Below are positions 54,165 to 63,311 of a DNA stretch of 64,000 bases, piece by piece. The position numbers and the translations under genes were made by a program. Positions within the stretch are counted from its first letter, which is position 1, and each line of letters begins with the position of its first letter. This DNA comes from VXYL01 sp965200375 (lineage in GTDB: Bacteria > Pseudomonadota > Gammaproteobacteria > Pseudomonadales > Azotimanducaceae): NCBI GenBank assembly GCA_965200375.1, contig OZ241353.1:3038001-3102000 (forward strand). The letters are read 5' to 3'. The notes below the pieces were generated by a model. It was given only the letters and a program-made list of their open reading frames with translations. It was not told where the DNA came from and made no database searches.

Positions 54165-54186
54165 GAAGCACCAGTGATCCTGCTTC

Positions 54187-56496
54187 CTACTCCATCAGAT
54201 CATCAAACACTGCTCGTACTTTCCCGGACTTGTGCCTGCCATCCATATAGCTCTGAAGGTCTGCGAGTGCGGCCCGGTCGAACGCATAACCTCCACCATC
54301 TACTCCACTAATGTGGATCTTAGTAATCAGCTCGGCCTTCAACATCGAAGCTAACACACGCTTTGCTTCACGAGTCTTCCCGAGCTGTCCCTTGTGCCAG
54401 TCCGCCAATTTGATGCTTGCTCGAAATCTGCCACCGTACCAAAACTTGCCGAGAGCGATGCCCAACAACACATCTACCCGTTCCACTTTATTGCCAACCG
54501 TCCTCTTTAGGATTTTCTCCCAGCTAATGTCTGCCGGAAACAGTGCTTTGCAGTTCTCTCTATATTCTACGGTCGGCCATTGGGACTGCGGGTTCATCGC
54601 CACGCCACCCTCGAATGTACAGTTGTCAAATACTGTCTTGCTGTCGACGCTACAGCCTCTAAATTTCACATCCAAAAAATAACAACTTCTAAATGACACA
54701 TCGGCGAGATCCAAGTCGTCCATGGTGCCAAAGAAATGCCATCCTATAACCTCTCTACCCATGGAGCGGTTACACCCGTCAAAGAATAGCATCCGGGTCC
54801 TGTCGGAATCTGACAGGATGTCTTTTCTGTGTTTGCTGAGATCAAGTCCAAGATTGAAGAAAAAAGATGCTAGCGAGAATCTCTTATCGACTACGGCGCT
54901 GTGGCATCGGCGTACAACAACCTCCAAATCCTTTGGACTCAGTATCCGGATAAGATTCTCGGAAACTTCACCTTCTCCTCCTCGTTCGCGTTCCAGAACC
55001 TTGACAAGTCCACCTTGAAGGACTAGGGTCTCATCTAGCAACGCATTACGAACGCCAAGCGCGCGGAGATACGGTGCTAGGAACTCGTATTTGAAGCAAA
55101 AGCCCTCCGGTTCGCGCCGTGTTAGCAGCGCATGTTCTGCAATTTTGGCTTCGTCCACCATGCGGAAGCCACCCTGTAATGAAAGGAGATCGCTCAACGC
55201 GAAGTACGGCCGCTGCGCGTCATCCGCTGCCGCAACGTCTACAAAGCTCAAAAGCTGTTCTTCAGCCCGCGTCTCTAGGCGCTGACGAGTGCGCTCACGT
55301 TCACAAATTGCGTGTAGTAGGCGATGGAAGTTCGGTAGATCATTCGCGTCTCCTTTCACAGTGTGTGGTTGAGTAATTTCGTTCCCTAAGTTGTCAAGCT
55401 GACCTCCATCCTTGACATAATCTGCTAGAACGCATACGCAGAATGGGAGATTGAATATCTCCTCGCGAACGGAACCGGTGTGATCGCGAGGACGAGTGGA
55501 ATCTTGTAGCTTCTTGTGCAGCTTCTCTGCGAGCTTGTATTGGCGGGTCCCTTGCCCGAACACCTTGCGGAAATATCCCCTCGACTGTTGTGTATTGAAC
55601 GCGTCTAGGGAGATTATTGAAATACCGGAGGTTGTGCTTGGATCTTCTACTCTAGCCTTCCAGAATCCGCTCCTGGTCGTGATCAAGATGCGGGACTCCG
55701 ACTCTTCGGATACCCGAAGTCGATTGAGCACGTCTATCGGGTCAAAGCTATCGTATTGGTAGCTACAGAGCTCGTCGAACCCGTCGAAGATGAAGGACAG
55801 ATAGCCCTTCCGTAGAGCATGGAAAAATATGTCTTCTGGTAAGGGCTTGGCGCCAAGTCGATCTAGGGAGTGCCGAATTACATCGTAGAAGCTGGAGTCA
55901 GCACGGAGTTGGTTTTTCCAATGCTGAGCCTCGACGTAGATGGGAATCGTCTTGGTGCGGGCAGCTCTGCCGGCCAACTGTCGGCTTAACGTCCGGACCA
56001 CGGTCGTCTTACCGACGCCAGCACCTGCCATGATGACCATCAAACGCCCATCGTGACTTCGATTCTTGCCGGTCATGTAGTCGTTTAGGGTGGTCATGAC
56101 ATCTGATCCTGTCGAGTCACTTGGTGGAATGAAGTGCTCGTCGGCCACGATGCCCACTAGGCCAGTATGTAGATAGTCGTCGAAATACTGATCGACTAAC
56201 CGTTGCCAGACAAGATCCTCAAGCTGATTGATCTGATGCCCCGCCACGTTGAGGGGCATCCTTCCTGACGCAGGTTGCAGGAGGCACATGTTCTTTCTGG
56301 TATTGAACCGCCTTAGGGCCTCATCCACGGCACTTCGGCTACAGTTGGACTTGAGATAGATGAACCGGGTCGTGATGGCCTCGATCCCTGCCTGAGCGTC
56401 GGCATCAATGACCGTGTACGACGCCCCATCGTGGGTCGTGCGAGCTTTGTGGTAGCCGAGGAGCTTGGTGTCCTCGCAGTGGAACGTCCTAGGCAT
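54187..56496 (-). CDS. NACHT-type NTPase, putative defence protein, 769 aa
   Basis: Residues 1-75 are an unassigned N-terminal segment. The STAND/NACHT NTPase follows: Walker A GAGVGKTT (158-165), Walker B LSFIFDGFDEL (233-243) and sensor SRILITTRS (268-276). A helical region comes next, then a pentapeptide-like stretch (LDLADVSFRSCYFLDVKF at 595-612 and on to 630) and a C-terminal winged-helix-like end (KRVLASMLKAELITKIHI). Bacterial NACHT proteins of this shape defend against phages; the effector here is not obvious. The gene is much AT-richer than the neighbours and stands alone, so it was probably acquired. ATG at 56496 is the first start in frame. Confidence 0.85.
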   Translation of the reverse strand: MPRTFHCEDTKLLGYHKARTTHDGASYTVIDADAQAGIEAITTRFIYLKSNCSRSAVDEALRRFNTRKNMCLLQPASGRMPLNVAGHQINQLEDLVWQRLVDQYFDDYLHTGLVGIVADEHFIPPSDSTGSDVMTTLNDYMTGKNRSHDGRLMVIMAGAGVGKTTVVRTLSRQLAGRAARTKTIPIYVEAQHWKNQLRADSSFYDVIRHSLDRLGAKPLPEDIFFHALRKGYLSFIFDGFDELCSYQYDSFDPIDVLNRLRVSEESESRILITTRSGFWKARVEDPSTTSGISIISLDAFNTQQSRGYFRKVFGQGTRQYKLAEKLHKKLQDSTRPRDHTGSVREEIFNLPFCVCVLADYVKDGGQLDNLGNEITQPHTVKGDANDLPNFHRLLHAICERERTRQRLETRAEEQLLSFVDVAAADDAQRPYFALSDLLSLQGGFRMVDEAKIAEHALLTRREPEGFCFKYEFLAPYLRALGVRNALLDETLVLQGGLVKVLERERGGEGEVSENLIRILSPKDLEVVVRRCHSAVVDKRFSLASFFFNLGLDLSKHRKDILSDSDRTRMLFFDGCNRSMGREVIGWHFFGTMDDLDLADVSFRSCYFLDVKFRGCSVDSKTVFDNCTFEGGVAMNPQSQWPTVEYRENCKALFPADISWEKILKRTVGNKVERVDVLLGIALGKFWYGGRFRASIKLADWHKGQLGKTREAKRVLASMLKAELITKIHISGVDGGGYAFDRAALADLQSYMDGRHKSGKVRAVFDDLME

Positions 56497-56497
56497 G
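56484..56497. repeat. Direct repeat, right copy
   Basis: This second copy of ACGTCCTAGGCATG contains the start codon of the NACHT gene on the minus strand (codons 1-4 and one base). Together with 54151-54164 it brackets the whole gene. Confidence 0.85.
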
Positions 56498-56833
56498 TTG
56501 GCTCCCGCACTGAGGGTTGTCAGATGCTTGTGGATGAGTAGAGAATATCATGCTTAGTTCTGGTGCGTTGTCAAGGCGAAGCTGTTGAACGTAGGCAGTC
56601 GCAGTTGGATTAGCTAGGCGGTGCGAGAACAGCGGATGCTGTAAGAGGCTGTTCGATTATATAAAGTACATATTTTTCAATGGGTTAAGACTGAACTTGA
56701 GGTGGCGTTAGCGCTGCCGGCTGCGTGGAGATGCCGATGGTCGTGCTGATGTCGATGCTCACGGCAAGGCCTGCTCGCCGCAGGGAGAGGCCGGCGTAGC
56801 GTAGCCTTGCCCGCGTGAGGTAAGGGACCTGCC
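56497..56833. other. AT-rich gene-free interval
   Basis: These 337 bases separate the divergent NACHT and hydrolase genes. They are AT-richer than the rest (for example TATATAAAGTACATATTTTTC near 56658) and contain the candidate NACHT promoter. No small gene or RNA is evident. Confidence 0.6.
56544..56574 (-). promoter_or_regulatory. Candidate promoter of the NACHT gene
   Basis: On the minus strand a perfect TTGACA (56574-56569) is followed 19 bases later by GATATT (56549-56544), a 4/6 match to the -10, about 48 bases before the start codon. The wide spacing makes the -10 uncertain. Confidence 0.4.
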
Positions 56834-57751
56834 ATGCAGCAACCCACGGAGAAGCGCGTCGCCCTGGCCGGCGCGGAGCTGGCCTGCTTCGAGTGGGGCG
56901 ACCCGGGCGCGGGGCCGACTGTGCTGCTGGTCCACGCCACCGGCTTCCACGCCCGCTGCTGGGACGGCGTGGTCCGCGCCCTCGGCACCGACGCGCCGCA
57001 CCTGGTGGCGCTGGACCTTCGCGGCCACGGCCGGTCCAGCAAGGCGGGGCCGCACCACTGGCGGCAGTTCGGGCTGGACGTCGCGGCCTTCGTGGCAGCG
57101 CTGGACTTGGACCGCATCGTCGGCGTCGGCCACTCGATGGGCGGCCACTGCGTCACCTGGGCTGCGGCGGCGCAGGCGTCGCGGTTTCGGCAGCTGCTGC
57201 TGGTGGACCCGGTCATCATGGCCCCCGGCGCCTATCGCCGATCCGCGGCCCTTGCCGACTTGGACGTCCATCCGGTGGCGCGTCGGCGCAACCGCTGGGA
57301 GTCCCCGGAGGCCATGTTCCGGCGCTTCGAGAACCGCCATCCCTTCAGCCTGTGGGAGCCGGCCGTGCTGCGGGACTACTGCCGCCACGGTCTGCTGCCC
57401 GCCGCCGACGGCGAGGGTCTGGTGCTCGCCTGCCCGCCGCAGGTAGAAGCTGCCATCTACCTCGGCAGCACCGGGCGGGACATCGGCGACGTGGTGGCGG
57501 CGCTGCCGCACCCGGTCACCGTGCTGCGAGCCAAGCCTCGGGAGGCGGCGGAGGGCAAACTGGATTTCAGCCGCTCGCCCACCTGGCCGGGGCTGGCGGC
57601 GGCGTTCCCCAAGGGGCGGGACGTCTACCTGCCGGCGCTCTCCCACTTCATTCCGATGCAGCGCCCGGCGCTGGTGGCGGCGCACATCCGCGAGCTGCTC
57701 GAAGCGCTGGAAATCGGCGAGCAGGGCACGGGCAGCGCTACGATAGCCTAG
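56834..57751 (+). CDS. Alpha/beta hydrolase
   Basis: The 305-residue protein has the oxyanion region LLVHATGFHARCWDGVV, the nucleophile elbow VGVGHSMGGHCVTWA (Ser of GHSMGG), and a C-terminal His in PALSHFIPMQ. DLRGHGRSS is also typical. The substrate is unknown (ester, lactone or haloalkane-like). The ATG follows GGTAAGGGA. Confidence 0.87.
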   Translation: MQQPTEKRVALAGAELACFEWGDPGAGPTVLLVHATGFHARCWDGVVRALGTDAPHLVALDLRGHGRSSKAGPHHWRQFGLDVAAFVAALDLDRIVGVGHSMGGHCVTWAAAAQASRFRQLLLVDPVIMAPGAYRRSAALADLDVHPVARRRNRWESPEAMFRRFENRHPFSLWEPAVLRDYCRHGLLPAADGEGLVLACPPQVEAAIYLGSTGRDIGDVVAALPHPVTVLRAKPREAAEGKLDFSRSPTWPGLAAAFPKGRDVYLPALSHFIPMQRPALVAAHIRELLEALEIGEQGTGSATIA

Positions 57752-57778
57752 CGTTCCGGCTAAACTCGGCAACCCCGG

Positions 57779-58744
57779 CTAGAACGTCGCGGCGGGATTG
57801 AGCCGCTGCACCAGCGCCGCCAGAGCGCCCGTCAGCGGCGCATCCACCCCCAGCTCCTGGGCCCGCTGCGCCGGCAGCGCGAACATGGCGTCCACGTCCA
57901 GCGGCTGGCGGCGCACGAACTCGATGCCGGCCGGTGGGATGTAGTTCTCGGTGGTGCCCATGAGGCGCATGGCGCGCTCGCAGGCTTCCTCGCCGTCGTC
58001 GATGGGCGGCAGGCCTCGGCTTTCCAGGTCCGCGTTGCCGATGGCGAGAATCTCGGCCATCACGCTGCGGGCGAAGGCCGCCAGCGCCGGCGTCTCGAGC
58101 ACGAAGCCGCTGGTGGCGCCGCCGGCCACCACCGACAGGCCGTTGAAGGGCACGTCCCAGATCATCTTGTGCCAGCGCGCCCGGACCAGGCAGCTGGCGG
58201 GCCGTGCCGCCACCACCGTGGGCGCCCACAGCGCCACCGCCTCCTGCACCGCCTCGGCGTCGTCGCCGTGGTGGCCGATGTCCAGAGCGCCGAATTCCCG
58301 ATGCACGATGCGCCCCGGCCGCGGCTGTCCGACGCCGATGAAGCCGAGGCCGCCGAACACCCGGTAGCGGTGCAGCGCGTCGGCCACCTGCTCTTCGATG
58401 CCGATGCCGCCGACGATCGCCAGCGCCGCGGTCTCGGTGGTCATCAGCGGCTGCGCCAGCCGGGCCAGCTGGTCCAGCTCGTGGGCGTCCAGCGCCACGA
58501 TCAGCCAGTCGACCCGGCCGTGCGCGGCGAGTTCCTCCGGCGTCTCGGCCAGAGTCGGGCTGGCGAGCTCCACGTCCCCCAGATGGCTGGTGAGCCGGAA
58601 GCCGTCGGCGCGCACCGCGTCGTAGCCGTGCCGCACCAGGAAGCGCACGTCGTAGCCCGCTTCGGCCAGCCGCACGCCGTAGTAGCAGCCCACGGCACCG
58701 GTGCCGAGCACGGCGATGGACTGCTGGTTCGGGGCCTTCTTCAT
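57779..58744 (-). CDS. panE: Ketopantoate reductase-like dehydrogenase
   Basis: The 321-residue product has the NADP-binding SIAVLGTGAVGCYYGVRLAEAG, the catalytic-lysine region VRARWHKMIWDVPFNGLS and the ENYIPPAGIEFVRRQP C-terminus of the PanE/ApbA family. It would reduce ketopantoate to pantoate, though many relatives act on other 2-keto acids. It is convergent with the hydrolase gene. Confidence 0.82.
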   Translation of the reverse strand: MKKAPNQQSIAVLGTGAVGCYYGVRLAEAGYDVRFLVRHGYDAVRADGFRLTSHLGDVELASPTLAETPEELAAHGRVDWLIVALDAHELDQLARLAQPLMTTETAALAIVGGIGIEEQVADALHRYRVFGGLGFIGVGQPRPGRIVHREFGALDIGHHGDDAEAVQEAVALWAPTVVAARPASCLVRARWHKMIWDVPFNGLSVVAGGATSGFVLETPALAAFARSVMAEILAIGNADLESRGLPPIDDGEEACERAMRLMGTTENYIPPAGIEFVRRQPLDVDAMFALPAQRAQELGVDAPLTGALAALVQRLNPAATF

Positions 58745-58865
58745 GGCGTCATGGCATCATGGGCGTCGTGGGTGGATTGCGCCGCAGCCAAGCGCGGAAG
58801 TCAAGCGCGCCGCCCCGCCAGCCGCCTCTCGATGTCGCAGGGGCCGCGCCCTCGGAGAAGCCGTA

Positions 58866-59795
58866 GTGAGCAAGACCAGGTTCTCGATCGCCTATGACGG
58901 CCCTGCTGTCGAATCGGGCGCAATGGACGTGAGAGACCTCGCGCCAGCGCTGTTGGCGGTGGGGCAGCTGTTCGATGCGGCCAACTCCGTCCTCAACGAG
59001 CAGAGGACGACGATTGGCGTCAATGTCCAGGCAACCGCCCACGATTCGTTCGAGGTCGTTCTGGAAGTCGTGCAAGGAACGGCACAGCAGCTAGTTGGCG
59101 TCTTTGGCGGCGCGGAGGTGACGGCCGCGCTGCAACTGAAGGAACTCGTGCTCCTTGGCATTGGTGGTGCTAGCGGTACGGGCGGCCTTGTCTGGCTGAT
59201 CAAGAGGCTGCGCGGGCGCAACCCGCGGAAGCTGGAGAAGATCGATGCCGATCGTGTCAGAATCACCGTTGGCTCGGAGACCATCGAGATTCCGATCAAG
59301 CTGCTGCGCCTCTATGAGGACATCCCCGTCAGGACGGCGCTTGAACGCTTGGTGAAAGAGCCCCTGAAGAGGGAAGGCATGGAGACGTTCGAGGTTCGCC
59401 AGGACGGTTCGCCTGTGCAAGCCGTCTCAAGGCAGGAATCCGAGTACTTCTCGAGACCGGAAATTCCGGACGAAGTCCTCGTCGAGGACACGAGGACTGC
59501 TGCTTTTTCGATAGTCTCCCTCGCCTTCAAGGAAGACAACAAGTGGCGTCTGCACGACGGCAATGCCTCGATTTCCGCACTGATCATCGACCAGGGCTTC
59601 CTGTACAAGGTCGATACCAATCAGATAGCGTTTGCGAAGGGCGATGTCCTGATCTGCGAAGTCAGAATGACGCAAACGCGCGATGGAAACGGCCTTAGGA
59701 CGGAGTACGTTGTGCAGCGCGTGCTCGAGCACAAGCCGGCATGGCGCCAGATGGGGTTGCGGTTGGAATCCGACGACGAAGGCGAGGCGTCGTGA
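58866..59795 (+). CDS. Conserved protein of unknown function with a central membrane segment
   Basis: GTG with GGAG 6 bases upstream gives 309 residues starting KTRFSIAYDGPAVESGAMDV. A beta-rich N-terminal half leads to a hydrophobic stretch (VLLGIGGASGTGGLVWLI, about residues 95-115), then a basic linker (RLRGRNPRKLEK) and a second beta-rich domain. I have a vague memory of this N-terminal pattern in uncharacterised proteins, but I cannot name a family. It is less GC-rich than its neighbours and its stop overlaps the FO synthase start (GTGA). Confidence 0.72.
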   Translation: MSKTRFSIAYDGPAVESGAMDVRDLAPALLAVGQLFDAANSVLNEQRTTIGVNVQATAHDSFEVVLEVVQGTAQQLVGVFGGAEVTAALQLKELVLLGIGGASGTGGLVWLIKRLRGRNPRKLEKIDADRVRITVGSETIEIPIKLLRLYEDIPVRTALERLVKEPLKREGMETFEVRQDGSPVQAVSRQESEYFSRPEIPDEVLVEDTRTAAFSIVSLAFKEDNKWRLHDGNASISALIIDQGFLYKVDTNQIAFAKGDVLICEVRMTQTRDGNGLRTEYVVQRVLEHKPAWRQMGLRLESDDEGEAS

Positions 59796-62281
59796 CGGGG
59801 CGGTCTGTGGAGGACGTTCCCGCGCTACTCGCCCGAGTGCGCGACGGGCATCGGCCCAGCGACGCCGAGGCGCTGTCGCTGGCTGGCTGGGAGGATACGC
59901 AGGCCCTTGCGGCGGTCGCTGCGGCGCTGCGGGACCAGGGGTTCCGGAATCTCGTCACCTACTCGCGCAAGGTGTTCGTTCCGCTCACCCACCTGTGCCG
60001 GGACGTCTGCCACTACTGCACCTTCGCGCAGACGCCGTCGAAGGTAGACGCGCCCTACATGCCCCTCGAAGCGGTGCTGGAGGTGGCCCGGCACGGTGCC
60101 CGCATGGGTTGCCGGGAAGCGCTCTTCACCCTTGGCGAGAAGCCGGAACTGCGCTACCGCGCGGCCCGGGAGTGGCTGCTCGAACACGGCTACGGCAGCA
60201 CGCTGGAATACCTGCGCGCCGCCGCCAGCGCCGTGTTCGAGCAGACCGGGCTGCTGCCGCACTTGAACCCCGGCACCATGACGCCGGCCGAGATCGAGCG
60301 CCTGCGCCCGGTATCGCCGTCCATGGGCATCATGCTCGAATCCACCGCCGAGCGTCTCGGCGCCAAGGGCATGCCGCACTACGGCTCGCCGGACAAGGTG
60401 CCGGCGGTGCGGCTGCGAACCCTCGCGGACGCCGGCGCGGCCCGGGTGCCGTTCACCACCGGCATTCTCATCGGCATCGGCGAGACCCGCCAGGAGCGCA
60501 TCGAGTCCCTGCTGGCGATCCGCCGCATCCATGCCGAACACGGCCACGTCCAGGAGATCATCGTCCAGAACTTCCGCGCCAAGCCGGGCACCAAGATGCG
60601 CCATGCGCCGGAGCCGGAGCTGGGCGAGCTGCTGTGGACCATCGCCGTGGCCCGCCTGCTGTTCGGCCCGGCCATGAGCATCCAGGCGCCGCCGAACCTG
60701 AGCCCGGGCGTGCTGCCGCAGATCGTCGCCGCCGGCATAGACGACTGGGGCGGCGTCTCGCCGCTGACGCCGGACTTCGTGAATCCCGAAGCGCCGTGGC
60801 CGCATGTCGACGAACTGGCCCGGGAGACCGCCGCCGCCGGCAAGGTGCTGCACGACCGGCTCACCATCTATCCGCGCTTCGCCAGCGACGTGGAAACGTG
60901 GGTGGACGCGGGCCTGCGCAGCGCCGTGCTGGACCAGATCGACGGCGAGGGCCTGCCGCGCACCGACGCCTGGTGCCCCGGAGACGACGCGCCGCCGCCA
61001 GCCGAGGTGCTGCGGCGCATCCACGCGGCGCCGCGCCGGGTGTCGGCAGACGTGCAGGCCGTTCTGGGGCGAGCGGCCACGGGCGCGGGCGATCTCTCGG
61101 AGCAGGAGATCGAGCGCCTGATCCGTGCCCGCGGCGACGACTTCAACGCCGTCGTGCAGGCCGCGGACGCGCTGCGGGCGCGGCAGAACGGCGACGCCGT
61201 CTCCTACGTCGTCAACCGCAACATCAACTACACCAACATCTGCTACTTCAAGTGCCAGTTCTGCGCCTTCTCGAAGGGCAAGCTGGCGGAGAACCTGCGC
61301 GGCCGGCCCTACGACCTGAGCCATGCGGAAATCCAGCGCCGCACCCTGGAGGCGTGGCGGCGGGGCGGCACGGAAGTGTGCATGCAGGGCGGCATCCACC
61401 CGGAGTACACCGGCGCCACCTATCTGGAAATCCTGCGCGCCGTGAAGGCCGCGGTGCCGGAGATCCACGTCCACGCCTTCTCGCCCCTCGAAGTCTGGCA
61501 GGGCGCCAAGACGGCCAAGCAGCCCCTCGAGGAGTACTTGAGGCGGCTGAAGGGAGCCGGCCTCGGCACCTTGCCGGGCACCGCGGCGGAAATCCTCGAC
61601 GACGAGGTGCGCGCCGTCATCTGCCCGGACAAGATCGACACGGCGCAGTGGCTGGCGGTGATGGAAGCCGCCCACGCCGTGGGCTTCCGCACCACCGCTA
61701 CCATCATGTACGGCCACGTCGACCAGCCGCAGCACTGGGCCCGGCACCTGATTCGCGTCCGCGACCTGCAAGCGCGCACCGGCGGCTTCACCGAGTTCGT
61801 GCCGCTGCCCTTCGTACACATGGAAGCGCCCCTCTACCTCAAGGGCCGCGCCCGCCGGGGGCCTACGTTCCGCGAGGCGATCCTGGTCCACGCCGTGGCC
61901 CGCCTCGCGCTGCATCCGCACATCCGCAACATCCAGGCGAGCTGGGTGAAGCTCGGGCACGCTGGCGTCGAGGCGGCGCTCAGCGCTGGCTGCAACGATC
62001 TGGGCGGCACCTTGATGAACGAGAGCATCACCCGCGCAGCCGGCGCCGGCCACGGCCAGGAGACCTCTCCGAAGCGGATGGCCGCCATGATCGAAGCCGC
62101 CGGCCGCCGGCCGAGGCAGCGCGACACGCTCTACGGCGACGTGCCGGCGGCGGTTCGGGAGCGCGGCCTCGAGGCCCGGGAGCTGGCGGAGGTGGTGAAC
62201 ACCCCGGCCCGCAAGTACGAACGCCGCCGTCGCCATGCGCTGGTGAGGAACGAGATTCCGCTGGCCAACGTCGGCGGCTGA
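59792..62281 (+). CDS. cofGH: FO synthase (fused CofG/CofH radical SAM)
   Basis: The 829-residue protein carries two radical SAM domains: CRDVCHYC at residues 69-76 (C69, C73, C76), for CofG chemistry, and CYFKCQFC at 484-491 for the CofH domain. It joins tyrosine with the ribityl-diaminouracil precursor to make FO, the chromophore of F420. Fused forms are usual in actinobacteria (FbiC) and some proteobacteria. GTG at 59792 is preferred to longer starts in the upstream gene. Both cysteine triads are intact. Confidence 0.92.
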   Translation: MTGRSVEDVPALLARVRDGHRPSDAEALSLAGWEDTQALAAVAAALRDQGFRNLVTYSRKVFVPLTHLCRDVCHYCTFAQTPSKVDAPYMPLEAVLEVARHGARMGCREALFTLGEKPELRYRAAREWLLEHGYGSTLEYLRAAASAVFEQTGLLPHLNPGTMTPAEIERLRPVSPSMGIMLESTAERLGAKGMPHYGSPDKVPAVRLRTLADAGAARVPFTTGILIGIGETRQERIESLLAIRRIHAEHGHVQEIIVQNFRAKPGTKMRHAPEPELGELLWTIAVARLLFGPAMSIQAPPNLSPGVLPQIVAAGIDDWGGVSPLTPDFVNPEAPWPHVDELARETAAAGKVLHDRLTIYPRFASDVETWVDAGLRSAVLDQIDGEGLPRTDAWCPGDDAPPPAEVLRRIHAAPRRVSADVQAVLGRAATGAGDLSEQEIERLIRARGDDFNAVVQAADALRARQNGDAVSYVVNRNINYTNICYFKCQFCAFSKGKLAENLRGRPYDLSHAEIQRRTLEAWRRGGTEVCMQGGIHPEYTGATYLEILRAVKAAVPEIHVHAFSPLEVWQGAKTAKQPLEEYLRRLKGAGLGTLPGTAAEILDDEVRAVICPDKIDTAQWLAVMEAAHAVGFRTTATIMYGHVDQPQHWARHLIRVRDLQARTGGFTEFVPLPFVHMEAPLYLKGRARRGPTFREAILVHAVARLALHPHIRNIQASWVKLGHAGVEAALSAGCNDLGGTLMNESITRAAGAGHGQETSPKRMAAMIEAAGRRPRQRDTLYGDVPAAVRERGLEARELAEVVNTPARKYERRRRHALVRNEIPLANVGG

Positions 62282-62316
62282 AGACGGTCGTTCTCGACGC
62301 GGCCCGGAGGCGGAAC

Positions 62317-63054
62317 ATGGCGAAGATTCTGGTGGGCGCCTCGGCAATCGCGCTGCTGCTGATCGTCGTCGCGATGGCGCTCTTCTGGCGCGGCGCCGAG
62401 GTCGAGGCGGCCATAGAGCGGAGCTGGCAGATGCGCGAACGCGCGAGCCGCCTGGCGGACGAGTTGCGCCAGAGCTCGGACGATCTGACACGCATGGCAA
62501 GGAGCTACGCCGCCACCGGCGACGAGCGCTATCGACGCTATTTCGAGGAGATTCTGGCCATCCGCAACGGCACCGCGCCGCGGCCCGCGGACTACCACCT
62601 GGTGTACTGGGACCTTGTTACCGCCGGCGGCGAACGGCCGCGGACAGCCGGCGAGGCCGTCGCCCTGCACACGCTGATGGAGGAGGCCGGCGTCACCGAA
62701 GCCGAGCTCGCTCTCCTGACCGGCGCGGAGGACGAATCGAACCGCCTCACCGGCTTGGAGAGCCGCGCCTTCGAAGCGGTTCGCGCCGGCGATGCCGCCG
62801 TGGCGCAGCAACTCCTGCACTCGGCCGACTACCACCAGGCGAAGGCGCAGATCATGCTGCCGCTGTTGCGGTTCTTCCAGGCGCTCGACGCGCGAACGGC
62901 CGCGGAGGTGGCCAGCCTCCTGGAGCGCAAGCGGGACTTGAACCGCTACATGCTGTCCGTGGTGGTGCTGCTGCTGGCCCTGACCGCGGCGTCGCTGGTG
63001 CTCGCCCTGGTCGCCCACCGCAGCCGGGACGCGCGCGACTCCTCTGCGGCCTGA
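62317..63054 (+). CDS. Membrane sensor-like protein without output domain
   Basis: GGAGG at 62306-62310 precedes the ATG. The 245-residue product has an N-terminal helix (LVGASAIALLLIVVAMALFW), a periplasmic helical domain (SDDLTRMARSYAATGDERY typical of sensor kinases and chemoreceptors) and a second membrane helix near residues 215-235. It then ends after ~12 residues, with no HAMP, kinase, GGDEF or methyl-accepting domain. It is either a truncated receptor or a stand-alone ligand-binding partner. Confidence 0.75.
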   Translation: MAKILVGASAIALLLIVVAMALFWRGAEVEAAIERSWQMRERASRLADELRQSSDDLTRMARSYAATGDERYRRYFEEILAIRNGTAPRPADYHLVYWDLVTAGGERPRTAGEAVALHTLMEEAGVTEAELALLTGAEDESNRLTGLESRAFEAVRAGDAAVAQQLLHSADYHQAKAQIMLPLLRFFQALDARTAAEVASLLERKRDLNRYMLSVVVLLLALTAASLVLALVAHRSRDARDSSAA

Positions 63055-63083
63055 ACAGCACACCGGCGGGAGGCGCCGGCACG

Positions 63084-63311
63084 ATGCGCCACCGGCATCT
63101 GAACCACGAAAGCTACACGCTGGCCGCCATCGACGACGTGATCGCCCGGGGCAAGTGGCAGGACTGGGCCGATCTCCGCGGCGCGGCGCTGGCCGACGCG
63201 GCGCTGTTCGACAAGATCGAGCGCGTCTGCGCCCATCGCATCGCCGATCCCTATGCCCAGCGCCACCATTTCTGGATGCACTATGTGCGCCGCAAGCGCG
63301 CCGCTGCCTGA
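63084..63311 (+). CDS. Small protein, putative antitoxin of the nucleotidyltransferase
   Basis: GGGAGG upstream of the ATG supports the start. The 75-residue product (ESYTLAAIDDVIARGKWQDW, IERVCAHRIADPYAQRHHFW) is helical and charged, and it overlaps the next gene by 29 bases. Small genes of this kind precede AbiEii-like nucleotidyltransferase genes, so it is a candidate antitoxin, though no DNA-binding motif is visible. Confidence 0.6.
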   Translation: MRHRHLNHESYTLAAIDDVIARGKWQDWADLRGAALADAALFDKIERVCAHRIADPYAQRHHFWMHYVRRKRAAA

